A stretch of 64,000 nucleotides of DNA from Branchiostoma floridae (taxonomy: Eukaryota; Chordata; Leptocardii; Amphioxiformes; Branchiostomatidae): assembly GCF_000003815.2 (NCBI RefSeq), contig NC_049988.1, positions 12,677,969 to 12,741,968 on the forward strand, read 5' to 3'. Of this stretch, positions 21,803 to 35,400 are shown one piece after another. Below the pieces are notes generated by a model, which saw only the letters and a list, made by a program, of their open reading frames with translations, did not search any database and was not told where the DNA came from. Positions within the stretch are counted from its first letter, which is position 1; each line of letters starts with the position of its first letter. The translations under genes and the position numbers were made by a program.

Positions 21803-22060
21803 AGGTGGGACAGCGTAGCAAAGTGGTATTGTGTTCGGCCCGTGACCGAGAGGTCTCGAGTTCGAATCCGACTGCCGTGTTACCGATCTTGTGCCCTTGG
21901 CAAAGGCACTTTACACAACTTTCCTCGCTTTACTCAGGTGAAATTGAGTACCTAGCTTCGGCTAGGGCCGTCCCTCGGATAGGGTTCCGTGTCTGGGGAG
22001 AGCCATATGCCAGGCACGTTAAAGAACCCGCCACACATGCGAAGGTGCGGTGTGAGTGTT
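21803..22060 (+). mobile_element. tRNA-derived SINE
   Basis: tRNA-like head with A-box region 'gtagcaaagtggtat' and B-box region 'gagttcgaatccgac', then the family body: 'cgatcttgtgcccttgg', 'aaggcactttacac', 'actcaggtgaaattgagtac', 'ggagagccatatgccagg', 'cacgttaaagaacc'. The head does not make a good tRNA cloverleaf, so it is not called as a tRNA gene. Confidence 0.85.
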
Positions 22061-22254
22061 TAGAAAAAAAACTAAAGTACCTTGGCCGCACCTGTGGAAC
22101 TCACTAACACTGACTTTACCTACCATCCGTACTGGGGCAATTACTGTGACAGTCACAATTACTGTGACAGTCGTATTGAGGTCATCTGAGTGGCGCCGAA
22201 TAGCAGCTCTCTCCAAACCCTTGCGAATTTAGCCCCGCCTATTGTAAGCTACTC

Positions 22255-22554
22255 ACAATTCAACCCCTGGCTGCAAAGAGTCAGTAGACGGCCCACCCAA
22301 TACCAATACAAACACCAGGTCTGCAGTTCTTTCTGACCTTTGCATATTGCAAATCTATGTCAGAGGTTAATTCTTCTTTCCTCCAGGATTTCAAGTCCGC
22401 ACTGTTGTAGGGCTAATGTGTAGTCAGTGAAGTGTCGCCAGAGGGTTGTTCGGCAGGCGCTTCTCAGTACAAGTTCCATCCTCCTACGCAGGGACATCCA
22501 ACGGCCAAACTGCCTGTCTGTCTTTGTCAAAAACTTCTGACGAGGATAACTCAA
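22255..22554 (-). pseudogene. LINE reverse-transcriptase-region remnant
   Basis: Reads TDYTLALQQCGLEILEERRI and onwards, then degenerate CRPGVCIGIGWAVY and a stop. The pattern 'L-x-L-x2-R-R' near the end of the frame is common in LINE ORF2 tails. Weak but recognisable. Confidence 0.5.
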
Positions 22555-23250
22555 GAAGGGAACAACGGATTTTCATTATTTTTGGTATGTAGGCACCTTA
22601 GACAATGTTGTACAAGATAAGATACTAATTATGCAAAGTAGGAGTACATTTGCATAATTAATGAGAATATTCTATCATGGCAGTTTTTTCAATGTATCTC
22701 TTGTCCCGGATGTTATATGGTCGTGACATTTGGGTGGTAGATAGCTTTTAGCGTAATGATAAAGTGGGGCAAGTTTCATTCTCCTAAAATTAAATTGTGG
22801 AACTGCAGGGGCGTTTTTGTCAAGACACCCCAAAGAGGATAACTGCAGAAAGGAACGACGGATTGCCTGCATTTTATGTATGCAGTTAGTTTGGGCAGAG
22901 ATGTTCATAATGATATGCATTTTATGCAGATGAGGACTTATTTTGCATAATTAATGAGGAAATTGGTTAATTCCATTGTTTGCAATTACTGGACTTCGAT
23001 AAAGGTAACACTGGTTAATTATAATTGCTGGAACATTATGCAGATATCAAATATGCAAATGAGGAATTTATTTGCATAATTTATGCAAAAATTTCAAAAC
23101 AACTTAATGATTAATGATCTGAATTGGGAATTTTACTTGTGTCATGTGTACTGTACGTTATCCAATGATGAACAACAACATGCATAAATCATGTCAATGT
23201 TGAGTCATTTACATGAAATTAACAAAGCTCTAAATATTCATGGAGGTATG
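22540..23250 (+). repeat. About 700-bp dispersed repeat, copy 1
   Basis: Blocks 'aggataactcaagaag', 'ggcaccttagacaatgttgt', 'tatctcttgtcccgg', 'aagtggggcaagtttcat', 'gtggaactgcaggggc' and 'tatgcaaatgaggaat' reappear in reverse complement and reversed order at 52690-53370. Rich in TGCATAATTAATGA-like motifs. No coding content. Confidence 0.8.
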
Positions 23251-25278
23251 AGGTCGCCGAACTCTAGTTTTTGGATATCATTAATACCACGCGTCATACA
23301 TTCAAACCATCTAGTCTGTATTTGGGGACTTTCTATAGTCTATTTTGGGTCGATTTTTCTCTAGTATATCAAGTTTGTAGCAGGATCAGAGATTCCCATT
23401 ACATGATTTTAATCAGCATTTTAACCTGCATTTTTACAAGTCGCAGATAGGCGGCGTTACTAACCAATGGACTGAAGTTGCACTATTCATATGCGTGATA
23501 CCCTTATAAGTAACGGTTACTTTTTGAATCAGCAGACTTGTGTCTTGACATGGTCGACATCACGTTTATCCCCTAAACAAATAGATGGTACTATCATATT
23601 TCTGTTCATGTCTATTTTCTTATAGCAACTTTAGTTGTAACATTGCATTTCTCCGACCTTCGAGCCTTGTTTTCTGCGGTAGGGAAAACCATACTGTTTT
23701 TGTTCCTGTCTATCATCTTTATACTTTTTCTTCCTTCTGTAGCCAATCAGAGCTTAGGTTAAATATTTGCTGCCGATATTTTTTTTACTCGTACTCAATA
23801 CTATAGGGCTGCTTGAAGCCTAATGGTAAACTGCTGTGTGCTTGACAAATAACTACGGGGGAAACAGTATTTTGGAACAAGTGTACAAAAACACAAAGCT
23901 CGCTGTAGTACTGTAAAAAACGCCAGGTAACCCGTTTTGCGAACTTGGTCTTTATTCTCACAACTGCTGCGCACTTATCGAAAATCACAACGTTCCATCT
24001 ACAATTTCTCGAGTTATATGCCGTTGACCTACATATAGATCCATGATAACCGAAAACACATTGCCTTTCTTGGAGAAGGGAGTAAGTGTTCCAGTTGCTG
24101 TATTGTCACAGCTAGTATGTTCCTATTTGCGCCATGAAGCTGATGTAACGTGCCCTTCAACACGGACTTTTATTTTACGTTCCTTCCGAATAAATGATGC
24201 TCCTATCAGGGTACCAATCTCCAGAAACTATTAAGAAAAGGGAAGTCAATTCGATGCTGCTATTCATTGAGATAAGAGGACATCCACTTTGAACAAATTA
24301 GTTTTTCTCCCTCTTCCTTTCTTTGCACCTTTGTTTTTCTTTCTCTTTTTTTCTTTCTTTCTTTCTTTCAATTGCTTATCATAATACTATTCTTAAGTAT
24401 ACCATGGTTACAGGCATTTTATGGTTCTGGAAATGAAATGAAATGATAATCGACAAGTATTGCCTCTAGTTTACTGGATTATAGCGTCGATACAGCCTTG
24501 AAAACGTGTTTCACTTCATGTATACCACAAAAAAACTACTTCGGAATCCTAAACTGTATTATCGAGCTAGTACGAGGTGATATGTTCTTGCACTCAAGTG
24601 GAAAAATATACAGAATCAATGACAGTGAAGATTAATTCTACGTGACCCCCTTGACCAGTCGACTGTATTGCTACAATGTACGTTTATTACCCTGTGAAAC
24701 AACTGACACATGGGTGGGCCTAACGCATTGTGAGATATAGAGGTCGACTAGAAAATCTTCATTTTCACTATAGAATCGCCGCGAGTGCACGGTTGACTGC
24801 AATTGTAACCTCACCTTTGGCCAAAAATCATCTCCAGCATGGAGATAGGAAGCTACAATGGACCTAAATTGCTATCGCATAACACACCCCAACGCCTATG
24901 GATACAATCTGTACAGCAAAGATGCTCTTCAATAAACCTTCAGATGATACACTAGAAGGACAACGTGTTTTCTTGCAATAGGTTTTCATGCCAACAGCAT
25001 AGATAACATGGTCATGGTCGATACTGCTGAAGATAGCAAGGCAAAATCTCGATTTGGCTGCCGGAGGCTCCGGTGGCCGGAAATTAAATGCTAAGGCACT
25101 CCCAAGAGCAAGGAACACCTGAAGATCTAAGGTCCTACTGATATCGTTTTTTTGTAACGAGGGGATTTGGACCAACTTTTTTGCCTTTGCGGTTTCTGAA
25201 TATCGTAAATCAAAAGTTTTGTGAGCGGACAAGAAGACTGCGATAACTAAATCGTATATCAATGTTGATGTTGCGTTA
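23251..25278. other. Gene-free AT-rich spacer
   Basis: A CT-rich (CTTT)n tract lies at about 24302-24370. The longest frame (minus strand, 24864-25316) begins inside the MITE at 25279 and shows no family pattern. Confidence 0.45.
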
Positions 25279-25513
25279 GGTGGACTCTCACTGCACTTGG
25301 GGCACCGGTGCGGCACTGCGGGGCTCGTAGATGACTCAACGAATTTCAGAGATAAAGAACGAATTTTTCTTACGTTTCCTCTATTTTGTTGTATTCTAAG
25401 TCATACTTTGACGTATTACGCAATATCTAAATTATTGAAAATCGAGAAAATAACAAAACAGTGCCGCAGTGAACGAACCCCGCAGTGCCGCACCGGTGCA
25501 GCGAGAGTCCACC
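25279..25513. mobile_element. TTAA-type short MITE (235 bp)
   Basis: Left end ggtggactctcactgcac and right end 'gcgagagtccacc' are inverted, each next to 'gcaccggtgcgg' or its complement. Flank on the left is TTAG, a one-base variant of TTAA. Confidence 0.85.
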
Positions 25514-28500
25514 TGTTGGTAGATAATATAGTAGTCATGTTTTTTTTCCTGTACACTTAGAAAATATGCAACCTTGGTTACTGTTTGCCTGAGGAAGAAA
25601 CGTCTTAAAAACAGTTTGGGCTTCAAGTATTAATAGATACATTAGCATTCCCAATGGAAATAGTGGAGAGAGAAACTGTAACATTGGTAGAGAAAAACAA
25701 TGGCTTGAAAAACTGCTAGTAACATGGACATACTGATGTATATTTCATAGAACAGTTGTACTTGAAAAAATGCAGGAAGTAAATTCTCGTTAGTCTTTAT
25801 TCTGAAGTAACAAATCAAAATCAAAAATTCTACTTCATTCTATTGATGGTACAATCTGTAATCAGTTATTCAGATTAAACATCTTTTATTAAAGGTCGCT
25901 CATACATTTTTAATATGAGTAGATGCCCGTAAGGTCAACTATTCTAATTGAAATATAATCTCCACTGTTCTTTAATTCACAACTTCGAGTAATAAGGCGT
26001 TGCTTGAGTAAGACACAAATTGACACCAAATTAAATGAATATTTTTTCAATGTTGGAGAAATGCTAAAATAGATTTTACAACCAAACCTAATAATACGTT
26101 TCGCTGAAACAAGTTATAGGACTGCTCAGAGCAATATGCTTTATTTAGAACCCAATCTCACTCGAGAAAATAATATCAGCTCGGTAAAATTATGATTGAC
26201 ATCTACTTGAAACATGTAATTACGACTTTGTTATTGTAATAAGATACAAGAGAAGGATTTATCGGCAACCTGTCATAAAATACGTCCTGACATTGCTCCA
26301 TCGTTACTAAGATTGCTTATAGTCGTTAAAGGGGTCTCGAAGGCTCAACACCTCGAGTGTCCTTATCAATTTTGACAGTTTCAATGTTGCCTGCCACGAA
26401 CACCGGCATCTACATCACCTTATCAATAGAAAACATATTTATATGTCATATGACCATTTGAAGACATCTTCTTGGACCTAAGCTTCGTATTCATCATCAT
26501 TTTTGCATTGCGATCGATGTACTTGATGGTTGTTGTGAATCGATAAACTGCTATGATATTATTATTGATATCAATATTTGCTGTTGATGAATCTGAAGTT
26601 TTCAAGGTCTTTGAAAAAAGTAATATTATTCCTATGATTTATGACATGTTTCATTTATACTTCTGGGCTTCTTAAAATACACACTGGACCAATTCCAGCT
26701 GAAAAGTGAACGTGAGTTGAATACTTGTAGTTGTACTTAGTACACTTTCTTTAAACTGATGCCAGCAGAGGTTTAAGGAGGTTTCTTATGTATGATTTCT
26801 CAGAAAAGGTTAGAATTATTCATAGTTTTTCTCATCATTGTCACATAATCTAAATCAAGTTGTAGTACACGGCGTTTATATATTGATGTTGTTGAGTATT
26901 GATAAACTTTTTTTCAAGTAGTAAAAAATCAATCTTAGTACCTTTAAAGCTATTCAAACTCACGTAGCATTTCATTATAGTAATTGTGACACCAACGACA
27001 CCAATATACAACATTTCCAAATTTAATCCAACCATAACAAGTGCCATTCGATGAACATAGACATTTTATCTAGATTATACACCCTTCTGATTTTATCGAA
27101 CATCAAACCTAACAAATCACTTCGTGATTCCTGCCGCCATAAAATTAAATTGAATTTCTTCGATGACGTAAATGTCGAAAGGGCAGTCGGTTCAAATCCT
27201 GACACTTTGGCTAGCTACAGTATCATTATATAATATTTGCAGGAGTAAGGGGTACAAGAAATTACAAGACATCAAAATATGTTGTTTTCGTGTCAAGAGA
27301 ACGTGGATTTTATGCCAAAGTCCATGTTTATTGAATGATAAAAAATGAAATGGAATCATGGATAAACGTAATCAGAAAAACTTGCCTCACTTGTCACTGG
27401 GTTCAAAAGTACTCTAATAACTTCTGGAATTCGGAAAACCTGTAGCAACATTTTTATGTCTGACTAAAAAAAGAAATTTAGATAAGAAGGAACTTTCAAA
27501 ATTATTTACTTATTGAGATTGAAGGTTAATGGTTAAACCACCGAAGGTTTTTATTTATTTATTTGCAGACCAATATGAGCAATATGTTGGAATATGTAAC
27601 GTAATGTTTATTTCATAAATTTATCTCTTTGATTTGGATTATTCTCCTTTTTTCTATTGTTGTACCTACGACTATAAGAATGTTGTAGCTCAAGTTTTCA
27701 CAAATATGAATTTGAACAGCACACAAATGTATGTCCTCTTACGGTTACAGGTAAAACAGTTCAAATTTTCAAATACGATGGTTTTTGGCAAGATTAAGCA
27801 TTTAGGTTATTTTTTTCTCTCACTTAGCTATGGTCATATGATGCCTTTATTCATACAAATTTGACAGAGTTTCCCATTTTATTTCTCTGAAGTAAAAAAA
27901 AAATAATGTTAAATAAGACTTAACAGTGAGCGTTCTTCCTCAGTGGAGTGTTCTAAAACAAAATTAGATGTTCAATTTTTCAGCCAATCATGCTCTAAGA
28001 GCAAAATCGGAGTAAAGTTCAGGTAAATTTACAGGTATGTACTTTCAAGAAAATGTCAGCTTTTGAGATTTTACCATGTAAATACATTCTTTTATGCTGA
28101 TATCAGTTCCTGGTCATGATATAGTACCTGCAATGTCAAAAGTGTTCTTGATATGGGCCCTGTACACAATGTTCTTTAGATGTTTATGAAAAATGATAGT
28201 CGGTCAAAGATTGCGAGAGAAAAATGACAAACACCAGAAATATATTCTTTCCTAACATCTGGTACGCTGGATATCCATCCTTGTGTCATCTTCTTTGGAA
28301 ATCACAGCAAAAGGATCTTTATCATTCCGCAAGCTAAAAGGAAAATACTCTAGTAGAGACAGTCAGTCTGTCCGGTGTGCCTAATGCATTATGCATTGTT
28401 TATCTTTTGAACGTCTTGGGGAATTAAGTAAACTGTTACGCACGACTATAAGTTGTTTGGTGAGAGGCTTTCAGACGACATCTGCCATCTTTATTTAGCT

Positions 28501-29092
28501 CTGACTGGGCAGTCACGTGACCTGGAGGTCAAAGGTCACACAGGTGACGTAATTGTTTATCTTTTTGTTTCAAACAAAATCTTTTGAACGTCGTAGAGAA
28601 TTGAGTAAACTGTTACGCACGACTATAAGTTGCTTGGTGAGAGGCTTTCAGACGACATCCGCCATCTTTATTTAGCCCTGATTGGGTAGTCAGGTGACCT
28701 GGGGTCAAAGGTCACACAGATCACGTAATTGTTTATCTTTTTGTTTGAAAAAAATTTTAGTGCGACTACAACTGATTATATTAATGCACATAGTGGATGT
28801 ATAAGGTAACTACTTCTGAACGTGACAAAAGTTAACGAAGCAAAACAGTACCAACTTTACACTGGAAGTTAAATAATGATTGAATTTTATTGTACATTTT
28901 CACTCGGGTTAGTTGTGAGATTGGCCCATTGTTAACGTTGGGTGCTTTCAACGTCTCATTTTTCTCAGTTTCCCATCGTTAATAGACGCTTTACTTTTTT
29001 TTTTAATTTGGACATTCAAGTGAATACCGCCATATACCTCCTAAAATGGTGTAATAATCAACATTAAAAGGTGGGAGAAAATAAATATTTTC
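25514..29092. other. Gene-free AT-rich spacer
   Basis: No gene recognised. Includes the tandem duplication at 28404-28748. Confidence 0.45.
28404..28748. repeat. Tandem duplication, two units of about 177 bp
   Basis: 'cttttgaacgtc', 'tgttacgcacgactataagt', 'gagaggctttcagacgacat', 'ggtcaaaggtcacac' and 'gtaattgtttatc' occur twice in the same order. About 95 percent alike by eye, so recent. Confidence 0.85.
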
Positions 29093-29112
29093 TTTATTAC
29101 GATACTTTTATT
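29093..29112 (-). terminator. Candidate poly(A) signals of the relaxin-like gene
   Basis: AATAAA on the minus strand at 29112-29107 and 29098-29093, about 240-255 nt past the stop codon. Confidence 0.55.
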
Positions 29113-29347
29113 TTCCTGTGCCTTTTCCATAGTCTATCGTCTTAATATGTTGTTACGAAAACAATTCTGGACATTTCGTTTGCATATTATTGCAATAACA
29201 ATTGATCAATCAATCATATCAATCGATCTTGTCCGTAAGGATTCGATCAGCATGGTCACATCCGAGCTGTTCTCCTTGTCCGTTGTGTTTCTTTTCAATT
29301 AGTTCCTCCGCCTCATCTATGGTTCTGGTATTGCAAGGTGAGCGTTG

Positions 29348-29496
29348 TTAGCATATGGAGGCTATGTCTTCGTGAGAACACCCCCTCTCACAGCAGTAGT
29401 AGGCCAGTCCAGCCTGTTTCCTAGTCACGGTGTGAACATCTTCCGGTCTTCTGCCTTGGAACGGCAATCTGTCCACATGGTATCCAGTCCGGTCAT
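29348..29496 (-). CDS. Relaxin-like gene exon 2: rest of C-peptide and A chain
   Basis: Acceptor TTTTTCATCTCACAG ends at 29497; the first two bases complete a Tyr codon and the frame runs DRTGYHVDRLPFQGRRPED, HTVTRK, then the A chain to TAA 29350-29348. The exon lies antisense to an unrelated plus-strand frame and is easy to miss because it has no ATG of its own. Confidence 0.9.
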
Positions 29497-32400
29497 CTGT
29501 GAGATGAAAAATACAAAATATTTTTTTAAATATATGTTTGATATTTTTGCCCTAATTTAGGCACACATTGCCATACCGTTAAAAACTAACACATTTTCTG
29601 ACGTCATACTGCCATCAGTGCAGTCGTCATTGGCAACAGAAGACTTGGCAGACTTAAAGAATCTTAAAGATAACCTTAATATTCAATGTTTCTTTAATAC
29701 CTATTACGGAAATTTCCTTTTTAGGCGGTTTTAGGCAGAGGGCATTTACACCTGGGAACATCCTTATGGAGCTTGCGTCGGCTTTCGTGCAATATCGTAC
29801 ATAATTATCCAAATGCCAAGCTTGCTTTTACTGTATTATCTGCATTATTGTGTCGGACGTCATGCGAACGGAAAACCCTCTTTTGTAAAAAGAACCGTAA
29901 TGGTTTGATATTGGTCACTGACCCTTGGATAGCCAAAGGTGGATTGCAAGGAGACCAGAAGACGTCTCTGCAAATGAAATCTTAATAAGTTTAGCTTGTT
30001 GACGTCTGCCAAAGAGATAGCTTAGACTCCGACTGATAGCTAGACAGAGAGAAAAATGTTCTGTGAGTGATCAGATACATGTTTCAGCATTGATATAGAT
30101 GGGTTTTGTTGTATCGTATGGTATCCACATTGTTTATTGTCTTAATTAACCACAAGAGAAACGTTGTCAACCCAAGGAAACTTCGAACGCCTGATACCCA
30201 ATTTGTTTTTCAATTTACAACTTTGTTTGATGTTTGAATTTGTTTATTTATAAAAGCCAAATCAAAAATGAGATTTTCCTTTTATCTTTGCGTTTCTAAA
30301 GTAACATACGACAACCTTAGCATCGGAGGGTTACAACGGGCAACTTCAACCTTTTATAATGTTTTAATCTGTTACAAGAAGATCATCCTTACGCCTTATC
30401 AAAAGTACACTTAGATACTGCTTCTATGTCTTAAATTTCACAGTCAAACAGCTGGTCACGATCAGCAGTTATTATTTGGAAGCACGCTTATTTCTTCGAT
30501 TTTTGAAAGGTTTTGAGTAGCGAGGAATTTCATAAAAAAACTTGTGGGCAGGTTTAAAGATTAACGCCTTACATATCTTTGATCAAATAATCATATTTAC
30601 AACATCAAAGAATATACATCAAAGTCTTCTTTCTTTGTAAAGACTGTGTTTCTTACATAGAAACATCAGTTGCCTTTGATAGTTCAAAGCTACTTAAAAA
30701 AATAAAAGCGAAACTCTGTTTTGGGTTCCTGTGCTGTCTCTATCTTTAATTTCCTTTTTTTTGCATTCGACTCATTGTTTGGGACCCGAATTTAATTTGC
30801 TATATTAAATCCGTCAATCTGAGCATAGGAAAATACATTTTTATCTACTCTGTGTCAAAAAGTTCAGATTTTTTGGACAGACTGAATGAATTGTACTTTT
30901 TCATCCAACCAACTAAATTTCCTATGACGTTTAAAAATCTACCGGTAACCCTGCAACGTTTGCTGTCCCGACGAAAAGTACTATGCACAAGTAGCAAGGT
31001 TATTATACTTACAATTTACAGTGTTAGGGTTATTTGGCTAACAACTAAGGTCTAACAAATATCGTCACCAAGCTAACACCAGTATCATCCCATTCATTTG
31101 CATTGACGCATGGCAAGCCTTTAGACATTGGCCAGGATCAAGCTATTTTTTTTACAAAACAGGTTTTCTGACATGACGTCCAAGACAATCATGCAGATAA
31201 GGGAGTAAAATGAATATCTATGCTTAAAGTACCATTTTCTATATTGGACGAAATTGGTGACCTTCTGAAGCTGAAGAAAGTCTTTGAGATACTAGGTTTG
31301 CATCGGACATAATGTACCTAAAAGAGCTATTCGCAGATAAGGTGTCTAACAGAGACACATGCTATCTTTCGTCAGTGAGTGTGAATGGGTCTCTGAAGTA
31401 CTTTGGAGAATGAAAATGTTTATCATACAAAACTTTTGTCCCAATTGAAAAAGAGGGCCCTCCCGAGCAATTAACCTGTCGCTTTTTTGCCATTTTCTGT
31501 TTTTTTTATGAGAAAACAAGTAGTTACAAATTTGAAGGGAAAATAAGCCAGTTCTCCTTGAACTCGTCATATGGTCCTTGGGTTTTGGCTGATTCTGTCA
31601 TCAAATTAGCATATTTTTTGCAATTTTAATTATGAAAGATAACACACGATTTTATCTATGTAAGAAAACAGTAGTACTATTGCAAATGAACGTCAAAAAA
31701 TACATTGTTGGAACCAAAATAGGCGATTTTCGTCAAAAATGCCTGTCAACAAACGGTTGGGAATAATGGGAATTTCTTTTGATAATATGTAAAATTGTAG
31801 CCAACTAAATTTAAGGAAAACTTACTGAATTTGGTTGCCCTAGCTTTAGCGGTTCTGGCGATATGCGACATGAAAGTTTGCGGAGGCCTCAAAAGCCCCC
31901 CCCCCCCCGTCTGAATAGGATTAATCTACTCTATACTAGAATAGCACAGTTGTGCACATCACTCAAGATACCCATGACATTAGAAGATATAAACTCTACT
32001 ATACTTTGTCAAGCTTGTTGAACAACTGACAAGTACTTGACTTGGATTTTAAGGTCAGCTTTTAAGATGTTTCGACATGCGTCATAAGTTCTTAAGAAGC
32101 AAACGATTTCCTTATGAACTTTCTTTAAGGACACTGGCTTCATGGTACCTCGAATTGTTGTTCAGACCTTCCTTTGGCTTTGTCTTCATTTTTAGCTGCC
32201 AGATTCCATTTAGATAAAACCGTAGAAAGACTTAAGAAGGGAGTAGACTACGAAAGGTGATCAATAAGTCCTCGGCCTCAACCAGAATTAAGAAGCACAA
32301 CTCATATTTCGATGCACAACTTCATAGTATGGAGACTTTAATCCTCTAATTTTCAAATCATTGCAGTCATTACTTTCCAGGTATTCGTTTTTTTTTAAAT

Positions 32401-35400
32401 AAGAAGGTAATTATAAGTTGCGAGAAAAACAAAGGTAAATTGTAATCAGGCATATGTAGGTCGAGTTCCCATGCTGTTAATTTTTTGTCATTAACAAAAG
32501 ACGTTGTCAAAATGTAAAATTCTCTTCCTATTTCAAGCAGAAAGAAGTGGGCGTCTGACTTCCAGCAGCGCAAGTTGACCCGCTTGTCTCAGGTCGCAGC
32601 TCAATTGTCCACGTTTTTTCCTTCTCCCTTACCTATCGTTACTGCAAAGTAATGAACACACCTACTTGAATTTTGGTACACATTCATAAAAGACTTTAGA
32701 CTTGACATCTATTCTTCCAAATATGAGTTGTTCCGAGTTGTTTCTTCGAAATATGAGTTACAAACAAACAAAGTTATGCTTCTTATTTCTGGGTGAGGCC
32801 GAGGACTTATTGATCTCCCCTTCGTAACTGAAGACAACTATGCATATGAAAGGAATCGGGAAAATTTTGATATAGCATATTCTAGTAACAAGTTTTGATG
32901 AAATTACTAACATAAGTTAAACTTTGATGACACTAAAGACATAGCGAAAATTGTATTATAAATTGTTTTTGAATGGTATTTTCAAAAAGAATGATAACAC
33001 TTGGTGTCATGCATTGAATAAGAACTTAAATCATTGCAAGGAAAATGGTAACAATGCATTGCTTTTGGAGTAGGTGTGGTTTTATGTATGTGTGAGTGCG
33101 TACCATGTGAGATCATCTCTTATCATCTTTGCAACGGATTAAGTCAACAACATAATTCTTAGTGTAACCTCTTTGACACTTTCTATGTTTTGCTTTTATG
33201 TTGCTGTTGCTGTTGCCATATAGGGGCGTATCGAAGAGTTGATGACGCACCAGGTCGTCTATGACGTCAACACTTTACGGTGAGAAGCCAAGATCAAAAA
33301 TAGCTAACTTCTCAAAAGATAGATCGTTACTCCATATATGTTTAAAGAATCGGTAAGGTCGAGTGAGTGGGTTACATAGCTTGGAAAGAAACTTTATCAA
33401 ACACTACCGACATTAGTTCTAAAACAATACCGACAGGGCAATAATTTCATGTGTAAATGAAGATTTTGATCAGTCTGTCATTTTATCTCTAGACATCCTT
33501 TCTATATGCTAATGTTGATATAATTAGATGTCAGATTCTTTCAAAGTAATGCACTTGTGTATAATTAGTTGTACATGTTTACGCGTAACTTACTGCAATG
33601 CCAATACAGTAATTTTTTTCGTAATTTAATCAACTGAACCCCGTACCCATGTTTATATGTGCGGTAGTAAAACTTTACGAGAAACAAATTGAATGTCACT
33701 TCACTGACATCAAGAGTTATTACCTTCCACACAATAGATTTACACCTTGTCATTTCTCCTGTATTTGAAAAACTTATCACGTTCAGATACCTAGAAAAGT
33801 CACACGTCAGAAGAAATCTGTCAAAAAACATGCCATGACTTGTTTGAGGCATGAAAAAATGCCTTTATGCATGAGTCTCCCACGCAAGGTTTGAGATAGA
33901 ATCATTAAGACATAACGAAAGAGAACAAGCGTATCTGATAGACCCGTAGTGGGCCCTGTAGGTCCACAAACGGAAGCGGGCTATCAGTCATACACGCCGC
34001 CTGCTGACTCTGATTAGTGCCTACTCTCACGGGGTTACACGAATAGGGACCTTGTCGACAATCTTCAATCGAACATCAAGGTATTAAGTTCGTAGCTCTG
34101 AGTCCCAAGACACTAGTTTCTACCAAAGCTTACATCCACAAGTTTGATCTGCAAGTCCAACCGCGCTGGCTTAGGCCCTCTGAGACCCAACCAAGGTTTA
34201 TCTCTTGCTTTAGAACTACGACAGCTCGCTTGTGTTGTTTTAAACATGTTGGCAAAAAGGAAGACTGTTATTTCCGCTGGTTACCTTTGTACTCCCTAAG
34301 CTTTGTCTCCCTAAGCTCAGAAATAAAGCTTTCCGTTTTTTAGACATGTACGCACCATTGGGGAAGTGAGCCCACCGTCACGAATCGATTGTTTTAAAAA
34401 CATGACGGGTAACCAACTGAAATAAAGGTCGCTCTTTTGAAAACATGCCCAAAACATGTTTTCATAAGGGAAACCGTTATTTCAGTTGGCAACCCCTGCT
34501 TTCAAGGTGGTTGACCTGTTATGACGTAAGACGTAATGGTATGGTTAGATTTCAAAGAGATGATATTTATGACTTAACGGTACGTTGGTTTTTTAGCACA
34601 TTCATATTTAACGAAACTCTTTCTGCGACGCCAAGTTTGCTTTGTTGTTGAAGAACTTGCGATTGTTTTCCAAGCGAGTGACGTGCGGTCAATAAATTTG
34701 CACGTATATCTATCGCGCTTACTTGCCACATCCGGGGTGTTAGACGTCATGATGACTAGGGGTGGGTACCGATAAAGAAAATCCAGGTCCGGTTCAGGTC
34801 CAGAGAATCAGATCCAGGTCTAGACCTAAACCTGGACCTGATTCAGTATATGTACTGTTAGAACTTGTAAATGGACGATACTCAAACCAATGGTCCATTT
34901 CGCAACAAAGAAATCCGTTTCGTGGAGTATTCGACTCCCACTGGCGTGTTAAAATCCTAAAAGGCTAACTGCCTCTGTACTATTGACCGTAAAACTTGGT
35001 AGAAATGACTATAGAATCTACTTCACTTTGCTCTTCGACCGGTAAGTCTCGAAAGTTGTAAATGCTTGATCATATAACCTGTTAATTTTCCAATAGGTCC
35101 AACATCCGGGCCAACGATTTTTTTCAGGACTGATTTTTCTGGACTGGTCCAATAAGAAATACCGGTTTTGTACCGGTACAGTGTACTGGACCCACATAAG
35201 GACTATTTCCATCACGAAATTATGTAGAATTGTGATTACCACTGCATGGTGTTTGCCACCCGCCTTGCAAGTTTAGACGGGATGTAAGTGTGGGCCCACG
35301 ATAAGTTCTTGACTCACAAATTGTAGTAGCCCAACACAAAAAAGGTCATTTGTCAGCGTGATAAATTTATGAGGTGCTTTTCCATTACGTTAGTAGGCCT

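Noticed and set aside
21803-21880. tRNA gene at the SINE head (also 47370, 56540, 40440)
   Set aside because: Box A/B-like motifs are present but the acceptor stem and cloverleaf do not pair, and each is followed by the same SINE body.
24864-25316. 150-codon minus-strand frame starting MPHRCPKC
   Set aside because: Its start lies in a MITE end; the same MPHRCPKC start appears at 38368 for the same reason. No family pattern in the remainder.
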